Assembly (NCBI GenBank): GCA_036873755.1
Contig: JAVTVY010025199.1
Location: 49,826-113,825 of the forward strand
Direction: 5' to 3'
DNA from: Hanleya hanleyi
Lineage: Eukaryota; Mollusca; Polyplacophora; Lepidopleurida; Hanleyidae
DNA length: 64,000 nucleotides
The notes beneath the pieces were generated by a model. It was not told the origin of the DNA, made no database searches, and saw only the letters and a program-made list of their open reading frames with translations. Below, in pieces: positions 20,701 to 33,187 of the stretch. How positions within the stretch are numbered: the first letter of the stretch is position 1; every line of letters begins with the position of its first letter. The translations under genes and the position numbers were made by a program.

Positions 20701-21060
20701 TAATCTATTTATAAATATATTATTTCTTTATTGTGTCTGGATACTATTGCTAAGAAATTAAGCAATCATCATGATCCCTTAAGTCAAGTCGAGGCCAGAA
20801 TTGTCTGACTATTGCTTTGGCCGGAATGTCACCCCCTAAAGTAAGGCATGAGATCAATCAATTCAATCAATGATATCAATAAGTTAAAGTTGATTCTTTT
20901 TTTTCTTTTCTTTTTTTTCTTTTTTCTTTTTTATTCCATAAATATATATACAAATCCTCGTGTGTCCTGTAACATATATTGGCACACGGCCCAATACTAA
21001 AGTCCCATAAGCTCTTTACCAAAGTATATACACAAGAACAAATTAGATAATTATAATCAC
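20701..21060. other. AT-rich, T/C-tract stretch
   Basis: Contains a TTTTC-rich tract at about 20896-20932. No gene. Confidence 0.5.
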
Positions 21061-21925
21061 TCAACTCCGAAGGCGATCAGCGGTCCCCAGACACTTTTTA
21101 AACAGAATCCATATTTTGTCGATTTTTGATTCGTTATGTTGGATGTGTGCATTGTATTTTTTCAGAGAATAGTGCTTCTTAAATATGTCCAAAAGGGCTA
21201 AAAACCGAGCCTTTGTTTTTCTAAATTTGGATTGATGAATATATTGCTTTGTGAGCATAGAAAGTGTATTAAGCGCACATTGATTTGTATGCCAGCCTTT
21301 GGATGATGTCCCCTCTCATGCTCATCTCTTGTCTAAGCCAACCTTCCAGGTCTGACCAAAGTTGTTTTGGGTAAGCACAGTAAATAAATAAATGTTCACC
21401 AGTTTCTCTATATCATTCTCGCAGATGTCGCAAGTATCCTTGTCTATATAAGCAATTTTGTTTAAGTAGGAATTTGTCGGAAGTATACGGTTAATAATCT
21501 GATATTGTATGTCTCTTACTTTATTATATTGGGTACAATGAAATATATTGCATAATGATCGTAAGAATCTATTTGTATCCCCAAAATTGATTACCACTTT
21601 TTTTGCCTTGTTAAAAGTTTTAATTGTTTTGGGGAAATGGGCATGTATTGGAGATTGCTATATTGTCCAAAGGGAAGGATATCTTTCCATTCTTTATGTA
21701 TACTTTTAAGCAGATTTAGATTTAGTCCAAAAACGTTCCCTTCGCTAGATACATCGTTTTGAAGCTGCTTCTTAAATCGGATGCCCAGAAATAGAACGTA
21801 CTGTTTGTGTACTGGTTCCGATTCCCAACCAGGATTCGAATGAGTATGTTTATGAAGAGATTTCGAACACGGTTCGGATTTAGATGTTTCCAAAGAGACT
21901 TCGAATTTCGATGTTTCCGATCCAC
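21061..21925 (-). pseudogene. LINE (non-LTR retrotransposon) ORF2 3' end, decayed
   Basis: Minus-strand frames in order 21925-21591, 21597-21322 and 21258-21061 read as the end of a LINE reverse-transcriptase protein. The order is KSIHKEWKDILPF and PISPKQLKLLTRQ, then RDIQYQIINRILPTNSYLNK with a Cys-rich CDICEND motif, then a basic C-terminal region with HYSLKKYNAHI. The zf-RVT-like CxxC segment retains its first cysteines, but the following HxFW-type motif is damaged. Frameshifts separate the three pieces. No 5' part or endonuclease is present. Clade not determined. Confidence 0.6.
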
Positions 21926-22135
21926 GATTCGAAGTTAGGTGTTCCCGATCCACGATTCGAAGTTAGGTGTTCCCGGTCCGAGTAACACTTGACAATTCAG
22001 CTTTCTATCCCGCAAAGTTGAAAGTAGAAAGATGGAACGCTCTACTTCTCTTCTGTATTCCAGATTTTTCAAACTGAGTTTATGACATATATAGGAATAC
22101 GAAGGCAAGGTACTGCCATGGTAACTGATTGGTAA

Positions 22136-22353
22136 ACGGGAGCCCTTGGTGGGCGAGTGGTCGCTGGTGATCGCTAGCCTCACACTGCTGAACCGGCACG
22201 GGTTCGAGCCCAGCTGTCCCGTGTGTGAAAGTTTGTCAGTTACTTGCCGACGGGTGGTGGTTTTTCTCTGGGTACCGCGGCTTCCTCCACCAACCAAACT
22301 GACTGTCACCATATGAGTGAAACAACCTTGAGCGTGACATTAAGCCAAATCCC
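22136..22353 (+). mobile_element. tRNA-derived SINE
   Basis: A tRNA-like head contains a box-A-like GTGGGCGAGTGGTCGC and a box B, GGTTCGAGCCC (22201-22211). Behind it lies a central domain with GGGTACCGCGGCTTCCTCC, of the kind I recall from widespread invertebrate SINE families, and a tail with TTGAGCGTGACATTAAGCC. The tRNA part does not fold into a normal tRNA gene, so it is a retroposon and not a functional tRNA. Confidence 0.75.
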
Positions 22354-22723
22354 TCCCCCTCCCTTGATGGGTAACTGCACAGTACCGGTATTGTTCAGTC
22401 AGGACTTCACAGTACCAAGCTTAAAGTATCCGTGCAGAACTAAAAGCTTACCTAGAAGTTATCAACAAGAAACTGGGCGGTACCTGAGTATTACAGAACT
22501 GAACGGTCCTGAACGTTGAAAGTTTGCCTGTGTACGAGAGCGATACTTAGATAAAATTAGCCCCATTTCCCCAAATCTGCGAGATATGCACGTGCCAGTG
22601 GAATAAACCATCTTCTCCCAGAAAGCAGTTGTATGGTACCAGACCCAAAATAAATCCGCATGTCGTAAAATGCAAATGCTGATATTGGGAGAAACGGGAC
22701 AAAGTGAGTGATGTACGGTAGAG

Positions 22724-22975
22724 CTTTCCATCTTTCTACTTTCAATTTTGAGAGATGAAAAGCTCGAATACGGGATCGATATAGAGCTTTCCATCTTTCT
22801 ACTTTCCATTTTGCGAGACGCAAAGCTCGAACACGGGGGCGATGGAGAGCTTCCCATCTTTCTACTTTACATTTTGCAAAATGGAAAGCTGGCAGACGGG
22901 AGAGACGTCGAGCTTTTCATCTTTCTACTTTCAATTTTGAAAGATGAAAAGCTGAATTGTCCAGCGTTATGCGGA
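22724..22975. repeat. Minisatellite, four ~62-bp units
   Basis: Units begin with GAGCTTTCCATCTTTCTACTT near 22724, 22786, 22847 and 22911. Each contains an inner palindrome (CATTTTGCAAAATG or a variant). Confidence 0.8.
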
Positions 22976-22980
22976 CAATT

Positions 22981-24180
22981 CCTGAACAGGATTCAAACTT
23001 AGAGTTTTCCGAATTTAGATGTTCCAAAACAGGGGTTTTACATATTTTCAAAAATAGCCCTCATTCAGGGGTTCTCGAACAGGATTTGAATTTGATTGAT
23101 TACGAACGGGATCTTAATTTAAATGTTCCAGAACAGATTTTTGAATTTTAGATTATTCTGAATGAGATTCGAATTATGCTTGGGAACAGGATTTGATCTT
23201 AAATGGCGTCGTACAGTTCTTGAATTCGGATGATCCGCACAATGCTATAAAGTAGCGATCTATGTCACCAGGAAATGTCGCTCTACCATGTGTCTACAGA
23301 GAAATGTACACCTACTCTCTAGAAAAACTTGAGTGAAATGTTCACTCAAGTAAGAGTGGAAATTCATCCCGCTGAAGTTGAGTGAACTCGCTCAACTTGA
23401 GCGAGAATGTCGCTCCAAGAAGAGAAGTGTCGATGTTCTCAAGATTGATTGAGAAAAAACGTGTACAAAGTGACGAAAATATTGGTCTAAAATATCAGAA
23501 ATTTAGAAACTGCCATGTACTTAAATACTTTCAATATATTATATTCAAAAGATGTTATTAACTATATTTAAACATGAATAGTCAAAGGATGTAATTTCAG
23601 TCATTTCAGTATGCCACAAATGGTAAAACTCATGGATGGCTCAGAAATCAGCAGGCGAGACGAAGTGACATCTATAGATTCAAATACGTAAACTGATTGA
23701 AATATCTGCGTTTCATGTCATTATTGTGTATACTCTACTGTGTATGAGATTTAGCTAATCCCACTATAAACAATATTACTGACATGCGTAAATTTTCATG
23801 ACTTTTACTGCAAGCTTCTGGCCCCATGGTCTGAAACTAGGCATTTGTGCCAGTACCGGTAAGGCTCATTAAACTTAATGCAAGGAAAGGGGGACGAGCG
23901 AGTGGATTTGTTTCATTCTTTATTTTTTTTTTCTATTTCAGCTGGACACCTGATATTCTACAGGAAATATGCGTTGAAACAAACTGACGAGTGAACTGTT
24001 AGTTCCGTTTGCCGGATACATAAATTTATTATTGTTCTCTAATAAATTTTTGAAACAAAAACCTCAACAGCATAAATTAATCTTCGATGAAGCGTGTGAA
24101 ATGGGATTTTTCATGCTTGTCGGCACATGGTGCTAAAACATCTTGTGCCTTTAAACTTTAATTTTAATGAGTAATATGTT
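22981..24180. other. Intergenic; short palindromes near 23325-23415
   Basis: ACTTGAGTGAAATGTTCACTCAAGT and GTTGAGTGAACTCGCTCAAC type palindromes occur at about 23328-23402. Otherwise AT-rich and without a gene. Confidence 0.5.
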
Positions 24181-24185
24181 TTCTA

Positions 24186-25020
24186 TGAAAATAACATGGA
24201 TTCGAAGACATATTTCGAACAACAGTTGGAAGGATATATTTCTGAAAAATTGTAATATTCCTTTAGACTTAATAGAAGTTGGGAAAATTGAACGATAGAA
24301 AATTGTAAAAAAGAATATAACTAGTTTATTTTTGGGAGATGTTTTCCATGCTTGGAGCGAACTGCTACCAGCTACCAGTGTATCTGGTTAAACCACGGTA
24401 TTACGATTGCTGGAAAACCAATATTCTACAGTAAATGGTTCACCAGAGGGGTTAAATATGCAAATGATCTCTCAACATGCGAGGGTGGCTTCATGACGCT
24501 GCAGGAATTTGGAAATGTTTATGGTATAGATACAAATTATCTGCAATATCATGAAGTCGTCCAAGCTGTTAAGTGTTATATGGGAAATAGTTGTAAAAAA
24601 AAACCTAGATGCGCTTATTCACGTATTCCAGAACAAGTTCATTTATTGCTGAAAAGTCAAAAGGGCTGCCAAGTTTTTCACAAAATATGTAGGAAAGAAA
24701 TCTGTAATACCAATTATCACAGGTAAAATAGAAAAAGTATTTAGATATTTTCGATATTGAGTGGAACAAAGTGTACTTGAGACCGTTCAAATGCACACGC
24801 GACACCGAGCTTAGATGGTTCCAATTCCGTCTGGTGCATAAAATATTGGCCACCAATAAATTATTGTATAACATAGGTATTGTAAATTCTCCAACCTGTG
24901 ATTTTTGTCAGGAAGCTATCGAGGACTTACCTCATATATTTTAGCATTGTCCGGTTGCAGCAGCCTTTTTGAATGACATTTGTGAATGGTTCAGCTCGGT
25001 TAATATTTATCTCTATTTGT
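24186..25020 (+). pseudogene. LINE ORF2 3' end, decayed
   Basis: Read in successive frames. A first part, WIRRHISNNSWKDIF, is cut by a TAG near 24296. An open frame follows from 24352 to 24726 (WLNHGITIAGKPIFYSKWF and GGFMTLQEFGNVYGI), and then a zf-RVT-like part from about 24810 (RWFQFRLVHKILATN, then CDFCQEAIEDLPHIF). In the last part a TAG near 24943 replaces the expected Trp of the HIFWHC motif. This is the C-terminal region of a LINE reverse-transcriptase protein with at least two frameshifts and two stops. It is a different copy from the minus-strand fragment at 21.1-21.9 kb. Confidence 0.65.
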
Positions 25021-25478
25021 CTGAAAGAGCGCTGCTACTTGAAGTGGAAGGAAATGATTGTATATTTAATATACATTGATTAATACTGACTTATTCCATT
25101 ATGGATGGTGAAATTACAAGCCAGGTGTCTCTTTCAAGAACATAATCAGACATGGACATACCTAAGGTTCTCGCACAATAAATTATGAAGTAATGACATT
25201 CTAGAAGATTTATAATCAGAAATTATTATGCATATTATATAGCATTTAAGCATATACAAACGATGAGTTGATTTTAATAAAAAAAATTCTGATATGAGCA
25301 TTTATTATTTAATCTCTCTACAAGGGCCTTAGACCCATTGCATATGGAGTCAAGTTAGTTGGCAGTGTGTTTTAACATTTTGCCAAAGAATCCTGCATAT
25401 TCAATAAGGCTTTCAAGCCTTTTTCGCAGAAATTGTTTGATATATTATGGGTATAGGCGATTGAAATCTGCGGTAGTA

Positions 25479-25779
25479 AGGGAGCTTCTTGAAATTGGGG
25501 CATACTAGGGTCTGGCATAAGGCATTCCAATCAGAGTGGCATGGTGCGCTGTGTTGAAACTTCTAGGAACTCCATGCCATACAGTTTGGAACTCGGCAGA
25601 CAAAGGATGGCTTATGCCATACCATACAGCAGCATGAGGGGAATGGCCTATGCCATTCCAATTGGAACTCCAATCCATACAGATCAGAACACCAAACTGG
25701 GCATGGTGTATCCCAGTTGAATAACCGGCATATGCCGTCCCTACCTGGGAACTCAGTTCCTAATTTCAAGAAGCTCCCT
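25479..25779. mobile_element. MITE of about 300 bp
   Basis: AGGGAGCTTCTTGAAATTGG at the left is inverted at the right (AATTTCAAGAAGCTCCCT). The interior repeats ATGCCATACC / GGCATATGCC words. Target duplication is unclear (TA at left, AA at right). Confidence 0.7.
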
Positions 25780-27640
25780 AATCAAGCGTTTCATGGGAAA
25801 TAATGTTTACGAATTTGCAATTTTGAACCATTTTTCTAAACAACAAGAACATTGGGATCGTGGGGGGGGGGGGGTAATACATTAGTCCACAGAACCACGG
25901 CACTTTTCCTGGTCCATATTGCTGGTAAGGATTACGAAATAATGCATACAATAGTCGCACGGGCACTGTTCTACGAATAACCATTTTCGAATCTTTGATT
26001 ATCCTGTATGGCACCAACAGCTAGGGCGATGAGAGAGCCCGACCTATAATCATGCTGGAAGATTAGTAAGAAAGATCTAAGTTCAGCGGGTCCTTCTTGC
26101 TAGCTAGGTTTTCTTGCATAATAACTTGTCAACTGATTGATTAGAATGGGAGGAAACTGCAAATAGTAACCCAATGAAACATATTATGGAACTGTTAGTA
26201 CTAAGCGGGTGAAAGCGAGGAAAGATGAGATCTAGAGCGATCGCCTCCTTCAAGAATTTGTCGTTAAAAGTTGAAAATTAGGCATGACCTCGATAACTCT
26301 GTGTATACAAAAATGCTAGAGCAAATATGTGAAATGAATATTACACAATGTTTTTGTTAAATTCGGAATAATAATTGATTATTAAATCATATTAACTCAC
26401 CACAATGACCACGAACAACAGCGACGATGAACAATCCACGTAAAATCACACACATTTTCCTAAACTTATTCAAGAACTGTGACTTAATACAGCAGGTACG
26501 AGAGTTCGAATTTTTGTTCGTGTTACTGTTCCTTGATTTCTATAACATTCACAGCTTAAATGACTGTACAGATTATACGCAACATTCACTGACAAGATCT
26601 TGGAGAGTACAGGTACGTACGATCGGGATGTCCAAGTATTGGAAATATTCGACAAATATATTTTGCTCATATTTTATGAATGTGTTTACACATAGTAGAA
26701 CGTGAAAAAAAGCCGTAGCCGTTGAACTGCCACGTTATCATCAGTCATCCATTTGCCGTGAACAAATGAAATAAAATTCTCCCTCCCTTGAGACCCCATT
26801 CTGAGTACCACTCCCTTGCTTCCCCAGTCTGAATACCACTTATCGTATCTGCCCGATATTGTGTCGTGATATGATGCTTATAACATTACTTCCCTTGATT
26901 GCATCTTTTCTCATGTAATATTTATATCCACCTAAAATTTATTTTAGTAACGTTGATCGGCGTAAATCTACGGGAGGGTCTTGATGAATTTAGAAGGGGT
27001 GGGGCGGGGGGCGCTTTTGATGCCAGTTCGTGGAAGTAGCTTTAAACATAAATGAATTCTGCTCTCTCCACAAACTTCCACAGAATTATCTTACTTAATG
27101 TTGTATGTTTGTTTGTTTGTTTGTCCATCGCGAACGTCATCATGAAATTTCACCGCAATAGTATTGAGAGCACTGTAAGAAATGGCCCAAAATCGCCCAC
27201 CTGTGTCCGGCAACATGCACTTGGTCCGAATAGTTATGCCAAAGTTTTGGTAAAAATGTCGTTGTTGTTGTTCTAAGGTCACTGAGGATGACCTAAATGA
27301 AAAGTAAAAGGACAACGGCAGTTGAATAATTAAGTGTAACCCAAACGCAGTGTTCGACAATGTAGGGGTAAATGCGTAAAACCAGTCGTATTCCCTCGAA
27401 ACCCGGTTTGGTCGCACCTCATCGCCTCTACATTTAAGTGCTCATTCTAGGGAGTACGACTTAGTTTGTCCTGTAAGTTCCGGTGACCTTTGTGACGTCA
27501 GTTCTGGTTGGATGCAAAACTATGATTCCGAGAAAAAGGGACATTACAGGAAATGTGGTAAAAAATCTGTAAGCGAGAATTGTTCTTGTGAAGTAAACTA
27601 TAGAGTGTGTGTACTTGTTCCTTCTGTCTCACGCTGTTGG
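25780..27640. other. Intergenic, no gene seen
   Basis: Contains a G homopolymer near 25861-25873 and TTTG repeats near 27104-27123. Small overlapping frames on both strands (such as 26427-26705 and 27091-27417) lack protein character. Confidence 0.5.
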
Positions 27641-27920
27641 GTATAACGGGAAGAGTCTCGGGGCCGTTAGTTGATTTTCGCTGGAAATTATCGTGCGCAT
27701 TTGTACTATGCAGGCAGACCCGGAATGAACGTTTTGGGGTCCAGGCGAGTTCCATCGGTCCTCCAGTGGCCCACCATCGGCTGTACTGGTGGCTCATTAT
27801 TGGCCACCGCCGAAGGACCACTAAAGTTTTGCTCATCGGCCCACCGGTGGCCCGATTACTTCGGTCCACCAGTGGCTGCCACTGTTGACCCAATTGTTGG
27901 CTTGACAATGGCTGCCATTG
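27640..27920. repeat. Diverged relative of the Polinton-flank array and of 31742-31800
   Basis: GGAATGAACGTTTTGGGGTC with CATCGGTCCTCCAGTGGCCC resembles the ~150-bp units at 6170-7500. The preceding GGGCCGTTAGTTGATTTTCG resembles sequence just outside the 7.4-kb element (31757-31785). A GGTGGCC-rich segment follows. Confidence 0.4.
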
Positions 27921-27924
27921 CTCA

Positions 27925-28395
27925 CACGGCTGTTGATCAATCTTGCGATGATGTAAATACTCTAATAATTCAATGATAGGAAGTGATTTCTCCTGTGATT
28001 GAATTATTAGAGTATTTCCAGCATCGCAAGAATGTTTCTGACTGATCAACAGTCGGGTGGGCAGTGGTAGCCATTCCCCGAATTCCTCGAAATCCTCAAA
28101 TATTTCAATCACATCCAATTTTTAGACAAAATACAATCATCAAAGTAGATTTTATCACTCTCTGAAATGAGTAAAATGTTTAAGAAATAATGGATTATTT
28201 TTGATTTTGGACCATTTTTCGAAGTGTACTAAATGAATATAATCATGGTTCACTTTACAAAATGGTCCAAATCAACAAATAATCCGTCATTTTGTAATCA
28301 TTTTAATGATTTCAGAGGGTGATAAATTTAGTGTAATGATTGTATTTTGTATAAAAGTTGCATGGGATTGAAATATTCGAGAATTCGGTGTACTT
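27925..28395. repeat. Two adjacent long hairpins
   Basis: First hairpin: TGTTGATCAATCTTGCGATG to AATAATTCAAT (27928-27974) inverts against 27998-28052. Second: about 28075-28215 inverts against 28245-28392, sharing GACAAAATACAATCAT, ATCACTCTCTGAAAT and GATTATTTTTGATTTGGACC-like words. Both look like fold-back MITEs, perhaps nested. Confidence 0.65.
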
Positions 28396-29560
28396 TCAGC
28401 TAGACAATCAGCTACACCTACTAATTATGACGACATGATGTAGTCTTCTTTTCAAGAAGTAGCATTTTCACCAAATAAAGCTTGTAAGACTCCATTTTTC
28501 AGTTCAGAATGTGATGATAATGAAATAATCTCATTATTTTGCCAGCTCTCATATCAAAGACTTTATTTCAGTCGATTGTCATGATACAAAAAATAAAATA
28601 AAATCTTCAAGAATTTTATATTCAAAACAACATTCTTGGCATAAAAAAAGTCCACGATTAATTTTCCAAATGTTTTCAATGTTTTTGATGTTGTTCAAAA
28701 TTTAAAATTATATGTTTCCTAAGAATACTAAGTTTCGTAATTCAAATTTTAATAATGGAACTACAAAAACACAACATAATATTCAAAAGTCTAGTAGATA
28801 TATTAAGTTAAATCATAATTTTGGCACAAAGCAGATGCTTCAAGCCGCCCATCTCCAGACTGTTTGAATGATGCTGCTTTGTCAGCTCGGCTCCTCCGCC
28901 CGCCATCTCGATCACATGAATTTTTTCGTCGACTGCTGTTTCAATCTCTTTATCGTTAGTTTCTAGGTGATATTTCCTCACGCACTCTAAAACAGAAGCA
29001 GACAAGGCGTTGGTCAAAATTATCCTGATAATAATGATTGAAAACAAGAACTTTATACGATTGTAAGATCATATGGAAAACATCATCAGTGGTTATATAT
29101 TTCTGGCTAGTAATCATATTATCAAACCAAACCTCAAGGGAGAATTGCAAAAGCAAACCATTCAGACTAATCAAAACAGCCTGCGCCCCGTCCCAACCAG
29201 AGTTAACAGTGTGTGTAATGCTTAAAATCTCTTTAATTACAAAATGGGTTTCATTAGAAACAAGACCTCAACTGAGCCCAAGATATGCCCTTAAATACAT
29301 AGTAGACAATAACAGAGTTATCCCCGAAAAGGAGAAAGGAAGAGAATAGCCTATGAGATAAGCCCAATAAAGGGATGCTTAAGAGATAATCATCAGATCA
29401 GCTGATCAGTGATGTGTCAGTGATATTATGGGATTAATTGATTAACATGTTTCAGGAAATCATACAGCATATTATGATGATCAATGATTTCAGGGCATAA
29501 GCTTGATTCTTATGGTGAACCTGTTTATGAAGTTTCAAAATCATACATGACGTGATAAGT
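28396..29560. other. Intergenic, no gene seen
   Basis: AT-rich sequence without repeats or supported ORFs. A 79-codon minus frame near 28808-29047 has no recognisable features. Confidence 0.5.
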
Positions 29561-29867
29561 TCCTACGAAGTAGGCTACCATCTGCAAATTGTCCGGTAGT
29601 CAGTGAGTGAGTGAATGAGTGAGTGACTGAGTCCATCCGAATCCTTCCGTCGGCAAAATAAGGAGAACCGTTGACATTATAACCTTGATTTTTTGTATGA
29701 AGGTGCATTAGTGGACTGTTACCAGCAAATTCTGAGCTGACCGAATTCTGATAAAAATTTGATTTATAATTATTTTTTAAATTATTTATTGATGACTCAG
29801 CGAGTGCACTGTCATGCCCATCGGGAACCCGTGGCTGTATGTTTCACTGTGACTTTTGGAGGTTCCC

Positions 29868-29985
29868 TGATACGGCATATCACGGTTGGACACACCGGTT
29901 CTCGTAAAATCACCGAAGTTAAGCGACTTTGAGCCCGGTCAAGACTTGGATGGGTGACCTCGTGTTGTACTGCTGGGCTGATAAG
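29868..29985 (+). pseudogene. 5S rRNA-derived sequence
   Basis: The segment reads like a diverged 5S rRNA gene: ATATCACGGTTGGACACACC, then GGTTCTCGT, ATCACCGAAGTTAAGCG, GAGCCCGGTC, and ACTTGGATGGGTGACC, which matches the internal control region. The last third is scrambled relative to 5S. It is either a 5S pseudogene or the head of a 5S-derived SINE. The palindrome CCTACGAAGTAGG/CCTACTTCGTAGG lies on both sides (about 29567 and 30166), so it may sit inside a ~610-bp element. Confidence 0.7.
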
Positions 29986-29989
29986 TGTC

Positions 29990-31804
29990 CAGGTTAATAG
30001 GAACTGAGGGCGATAATAGTTGCTACGCTAATGACTCACCAGCGGTGACATCTGGGAAAGTTAATAGTATCCACTGTCAATTAGAGACTGCTATATAAAT
30101 TCTCTCACGGTAGCACATAGGGCCCCCAAATCATCTCTCGAGTACACACTTAAATCATATCAAATCCTACTTCGTAGGTCCTGTGACGTTAGTCACACTA
30201 CCATGTGACATTCACTAAAACGAATACTAGATGGAAGTGGTGGTTTCAACAATTAAGGGGCATAAATTGTAAGGGGAAACAAGTTGGATCAGGTCGTGTA
30301 CATCGTGTACGTGTGTACATCTTCATATGGTGACGATAATACGTGGCAAATTTCTACAGAATCTAGCAAAATTTCTACCAGGAATTGTGTTGTGTTGACT
30401 AGAGAAGGCAGCACATAGAATGCAGACTCATTCTTCTTGGCCAAAAAAAGAAAAGAGGTGTAGTCTGAATTTGTAGTCCACTCAGCTATACAAATTATTT
30501 ATCCTACTGACTGAACACAGTATTATTCAATGAATCCTTCCTTTGCCTCTTTTCCTGACCACCTCTATCTATGGGCAGCATCAGTGCCTAATATCTCTTT
30601 CATATGGTGGTGTGTCTGACATCATTTCCCCACAAAAGGCTTAAAGCACCAGTCTGAAATCAAATTACATGATCATTTAGCACATATATCATTTGTGCTG
30701 ACAAATTAATTCAAATGTTCATGCTGGTGAATCAATTCGAAAGTGGTATTTGTTTCATGTCTTCAAGGAGAGTTAATAGTTTGTGTGCAATCGCTGAAAA
30801 ATGCAAATAAAAATTAAATATTATAATATCCTCCCCAAAAAACCCTGATCTAAATGGAGATAATATTACCACCAAATAAACTACTAGGACAGTTCATACA
30901 TGATTTGTTTAATAAGTAAAATAAAGAATCAAATAGAGTGTACTATATTGTATCCTGGAAAATTTTACTCACAATTGGCTGAGACAGAATCTTGACTACT
31001 GCCAATATGTTTCAGTAACAGTTTTATTCATTAAGCAGGCTTCTGCAAAAGATAGAAATAAAATGAATTAGAGCAATGAAGTTAAAGGAGTTGATTACAC
31101 ATAATCTGTAAACATGTAATCATTCAATACTTGTCAGTGTAAATTACCGAATACAAGTCAAATTAACATGATTGAGGCTTTTTCATAGACAATTACATTC
31201 CACTCGCGGGTAATATTCAATCTATAAATAAGCCTGTATCTAGTAATTTATTTCTCATAGATTAATATCTATACAAAATGCAATAACATGAAATTAATAC
31301 AAATGCTGGTCCTGTAGGAAATTATGTTTTCATTCTATTAGCCTGACAAATCACTACATTATCCTTCAAGAAATATTTAATATCTCATTGACAATAGAAT
31401 GAATACCACATGTAAATGAAATCATTCAATTCCTCAATATAATTATCCAATCAGTTAATGGAGACAACTCTGTATAGCAATGTTGCAATATTAAAGAGAG
31501 GTAAATCTCGTTTTTGGCGCGACAATAACCTTTGCCTGTGCCCATTGTTTCTCTGAGCTAAATTAATTAATTAATACGTCGTTTGCCAAACCAATCAACT
31601 ATATTGATGTTTTACCGATCAAATGATTACGTTAACTTAACGACAAAAGCAGTAATTAATGTGTTAGTTGAACAAACAACGAAATATGGCATCTAAATAA
31701 TCCATTTACTATGGAAGTCACGTCATTCACGCTATAGAGTACGACAAGAAGGATGTCGGGACCGTTGGATTACTTTCGGTGAAAAGTTGCCCTGCGCATG
31801 CCCA
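29990..31804. other. Intergenic, no gene seen
   Basis: AT-rich. It contains only the flank palindrome noted with the 5S-like sequence and, at 31742-31800, a GC-richer patch related to 27648-27700. Confidence 0.5.
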
Positions 31805-31819
31805 CACTGTAAAAACGCT

Positions 31820-32402
31820 GAGTAAACGTTCAACCATAAAGTGGATGTAACTCGGTTGCAACCATAAACTGGTTCAACGTAGCACCAAGCAAAGTTCAAC
31901 GTTGAACTGAAATGAGGTTAAACGTTCAACACGAAAAGGTGTAACGTTGAACTGAAAGGTAAACGTTGAACCAGTTTCTGGTTCAACGTTTAACCATGGA
32001 AAACCCTGAACCAAAATTTGGTGTTACCTATAACCAATTACTGGTTCAACGTATAACCAGATTCAGGTTCAATGTTTTCTCAGAAATAGGTTCAACGTAC
32101 AACCACATCAAGGTTAAACGTACAACCACATCAAGGTTTAACGTTGAACTGAAATGAGGTTAAACGATCAACCACGAAAAGGTGTAACGTTGAACTGAAA
32201 GGTAAACGTTGAACCAGTTTCTGGTTCAACGTTTAACCATGGAAAACCCTGAACCAAAATTTGGTGTTACCTATAACCAATTACTGGTTCAACGTATAAC
32301 CAGATTCAGGTTCAATGTTTTCTCAGAAATAGGTTCAACGTACAACCACATCAAGGTTAAACGTACAACCACATCAAGGTTTATCAAGGTTTAACGTTCA
32401 TC
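31820..32402. repeat. GTTCAACG-rich subterminal array with a 243-bp tandem duplication
   Basis: Short words GGTTCAACGT, GTTGAACTG and ACAACCACATCAAGG recur, and GTTCAACGTTGAAC is itself a palindrome. The block around 31920-32160 is repeated at an exact 243-bp offset. The offset is a multiple of three, so identical short frames appear twice (31966-32157 and 32209-32394); these are not genes. Confidence 0.85.
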
Positions 32403-33187
32403 CAGATGCAGATTTAAATGAAATCTGCACCGGATTGTTGTGGTGCAAATTGTACATGTATTTGCAGATTTAGTTAAATTCTAAATTCTTGCAAATACAT
32501 CGGAACCATATGAGCAACCAAGTTACATCCCAGTGTTATTTCAGTCATCAGTGAAAAGTATATCAACCTGTAAGAAAGTGAAGGATATTTCAGAACATAC
32601 ATCAACAAATACACACTAATTGAAATAAAATTCATATATTTAAATCATATTCGGATATAATCTAATAACAGATCTGATTTCTAACAGTACGAATACCTAG
32701 CTTCATCTATATACAAGAGTTCATGTGAAATCGATATCTTTGCATATTTGTATCCCAAATCTGACGCCAGGGGGCGCTGCTTGGGGTGCGGCTATGAGTC
32801 GCTGGATGACGAATAAGGAACTGTGAACCGCGGTCTAACTTTATGAATGCTCTAAATAAACACTAGACTATTTGCAATCAAATGAACAACTAAAGATATG
32901 AAAAGCTAAAATGTAAACATTGAATTCTACCAATTCATGAATCACAGAAACCACAAGTAACAGGGGTTACAATAATGGGGAAGGGAGTCTGGGGAGGTTT
33001 AGTAACATCCAAGATGGTACCACCTACAATAAGTTTGATGCCTCCCTTTCAACTGATGTTAGACTCATAACACTCCTCATCTAAGGAATGAAAACTTCAA
33101 GATGCAAAATGATTATCATGATTATTATTAACTTTTTTTAGCTTACTGCTGTATGATGAAATATTACTGTATACATATGGCATAATT
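32403..33187. other. Interior of the 7.4-kb element, no gene
   Basis: AT-rich; no repeat or convincing ORF. Confidence 0.5.

Larger units (their letters stand above)
21985..22980. mobile_element. Inverted-repeat-bounded segment of about 1 kb with internal minisatellite
   Basis: TTGACAATTCAGCTTTCTA near 21988 and its complement near 22958 are inverted. The right side amplifies this end into four units of about 62 bp (22724-22975) with GAGCTTTCCATCTTTCTAC. A SINE lies inside. It is probably a non-autonomous DNA element that later received the SINE. Confidence 0.5.

Noticed and set aside
22136..22215. Possible functional tRNA gene
   Set aside because: Box A and box B are present, but the arms do not pair as in a tRNA and a SINE body follows directly.
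29868..29985. Functional 5S rRNA gene
   Set aside because: The 3' third and the terminal stem are not conserved, so a working 5S rRNA is unlikely.
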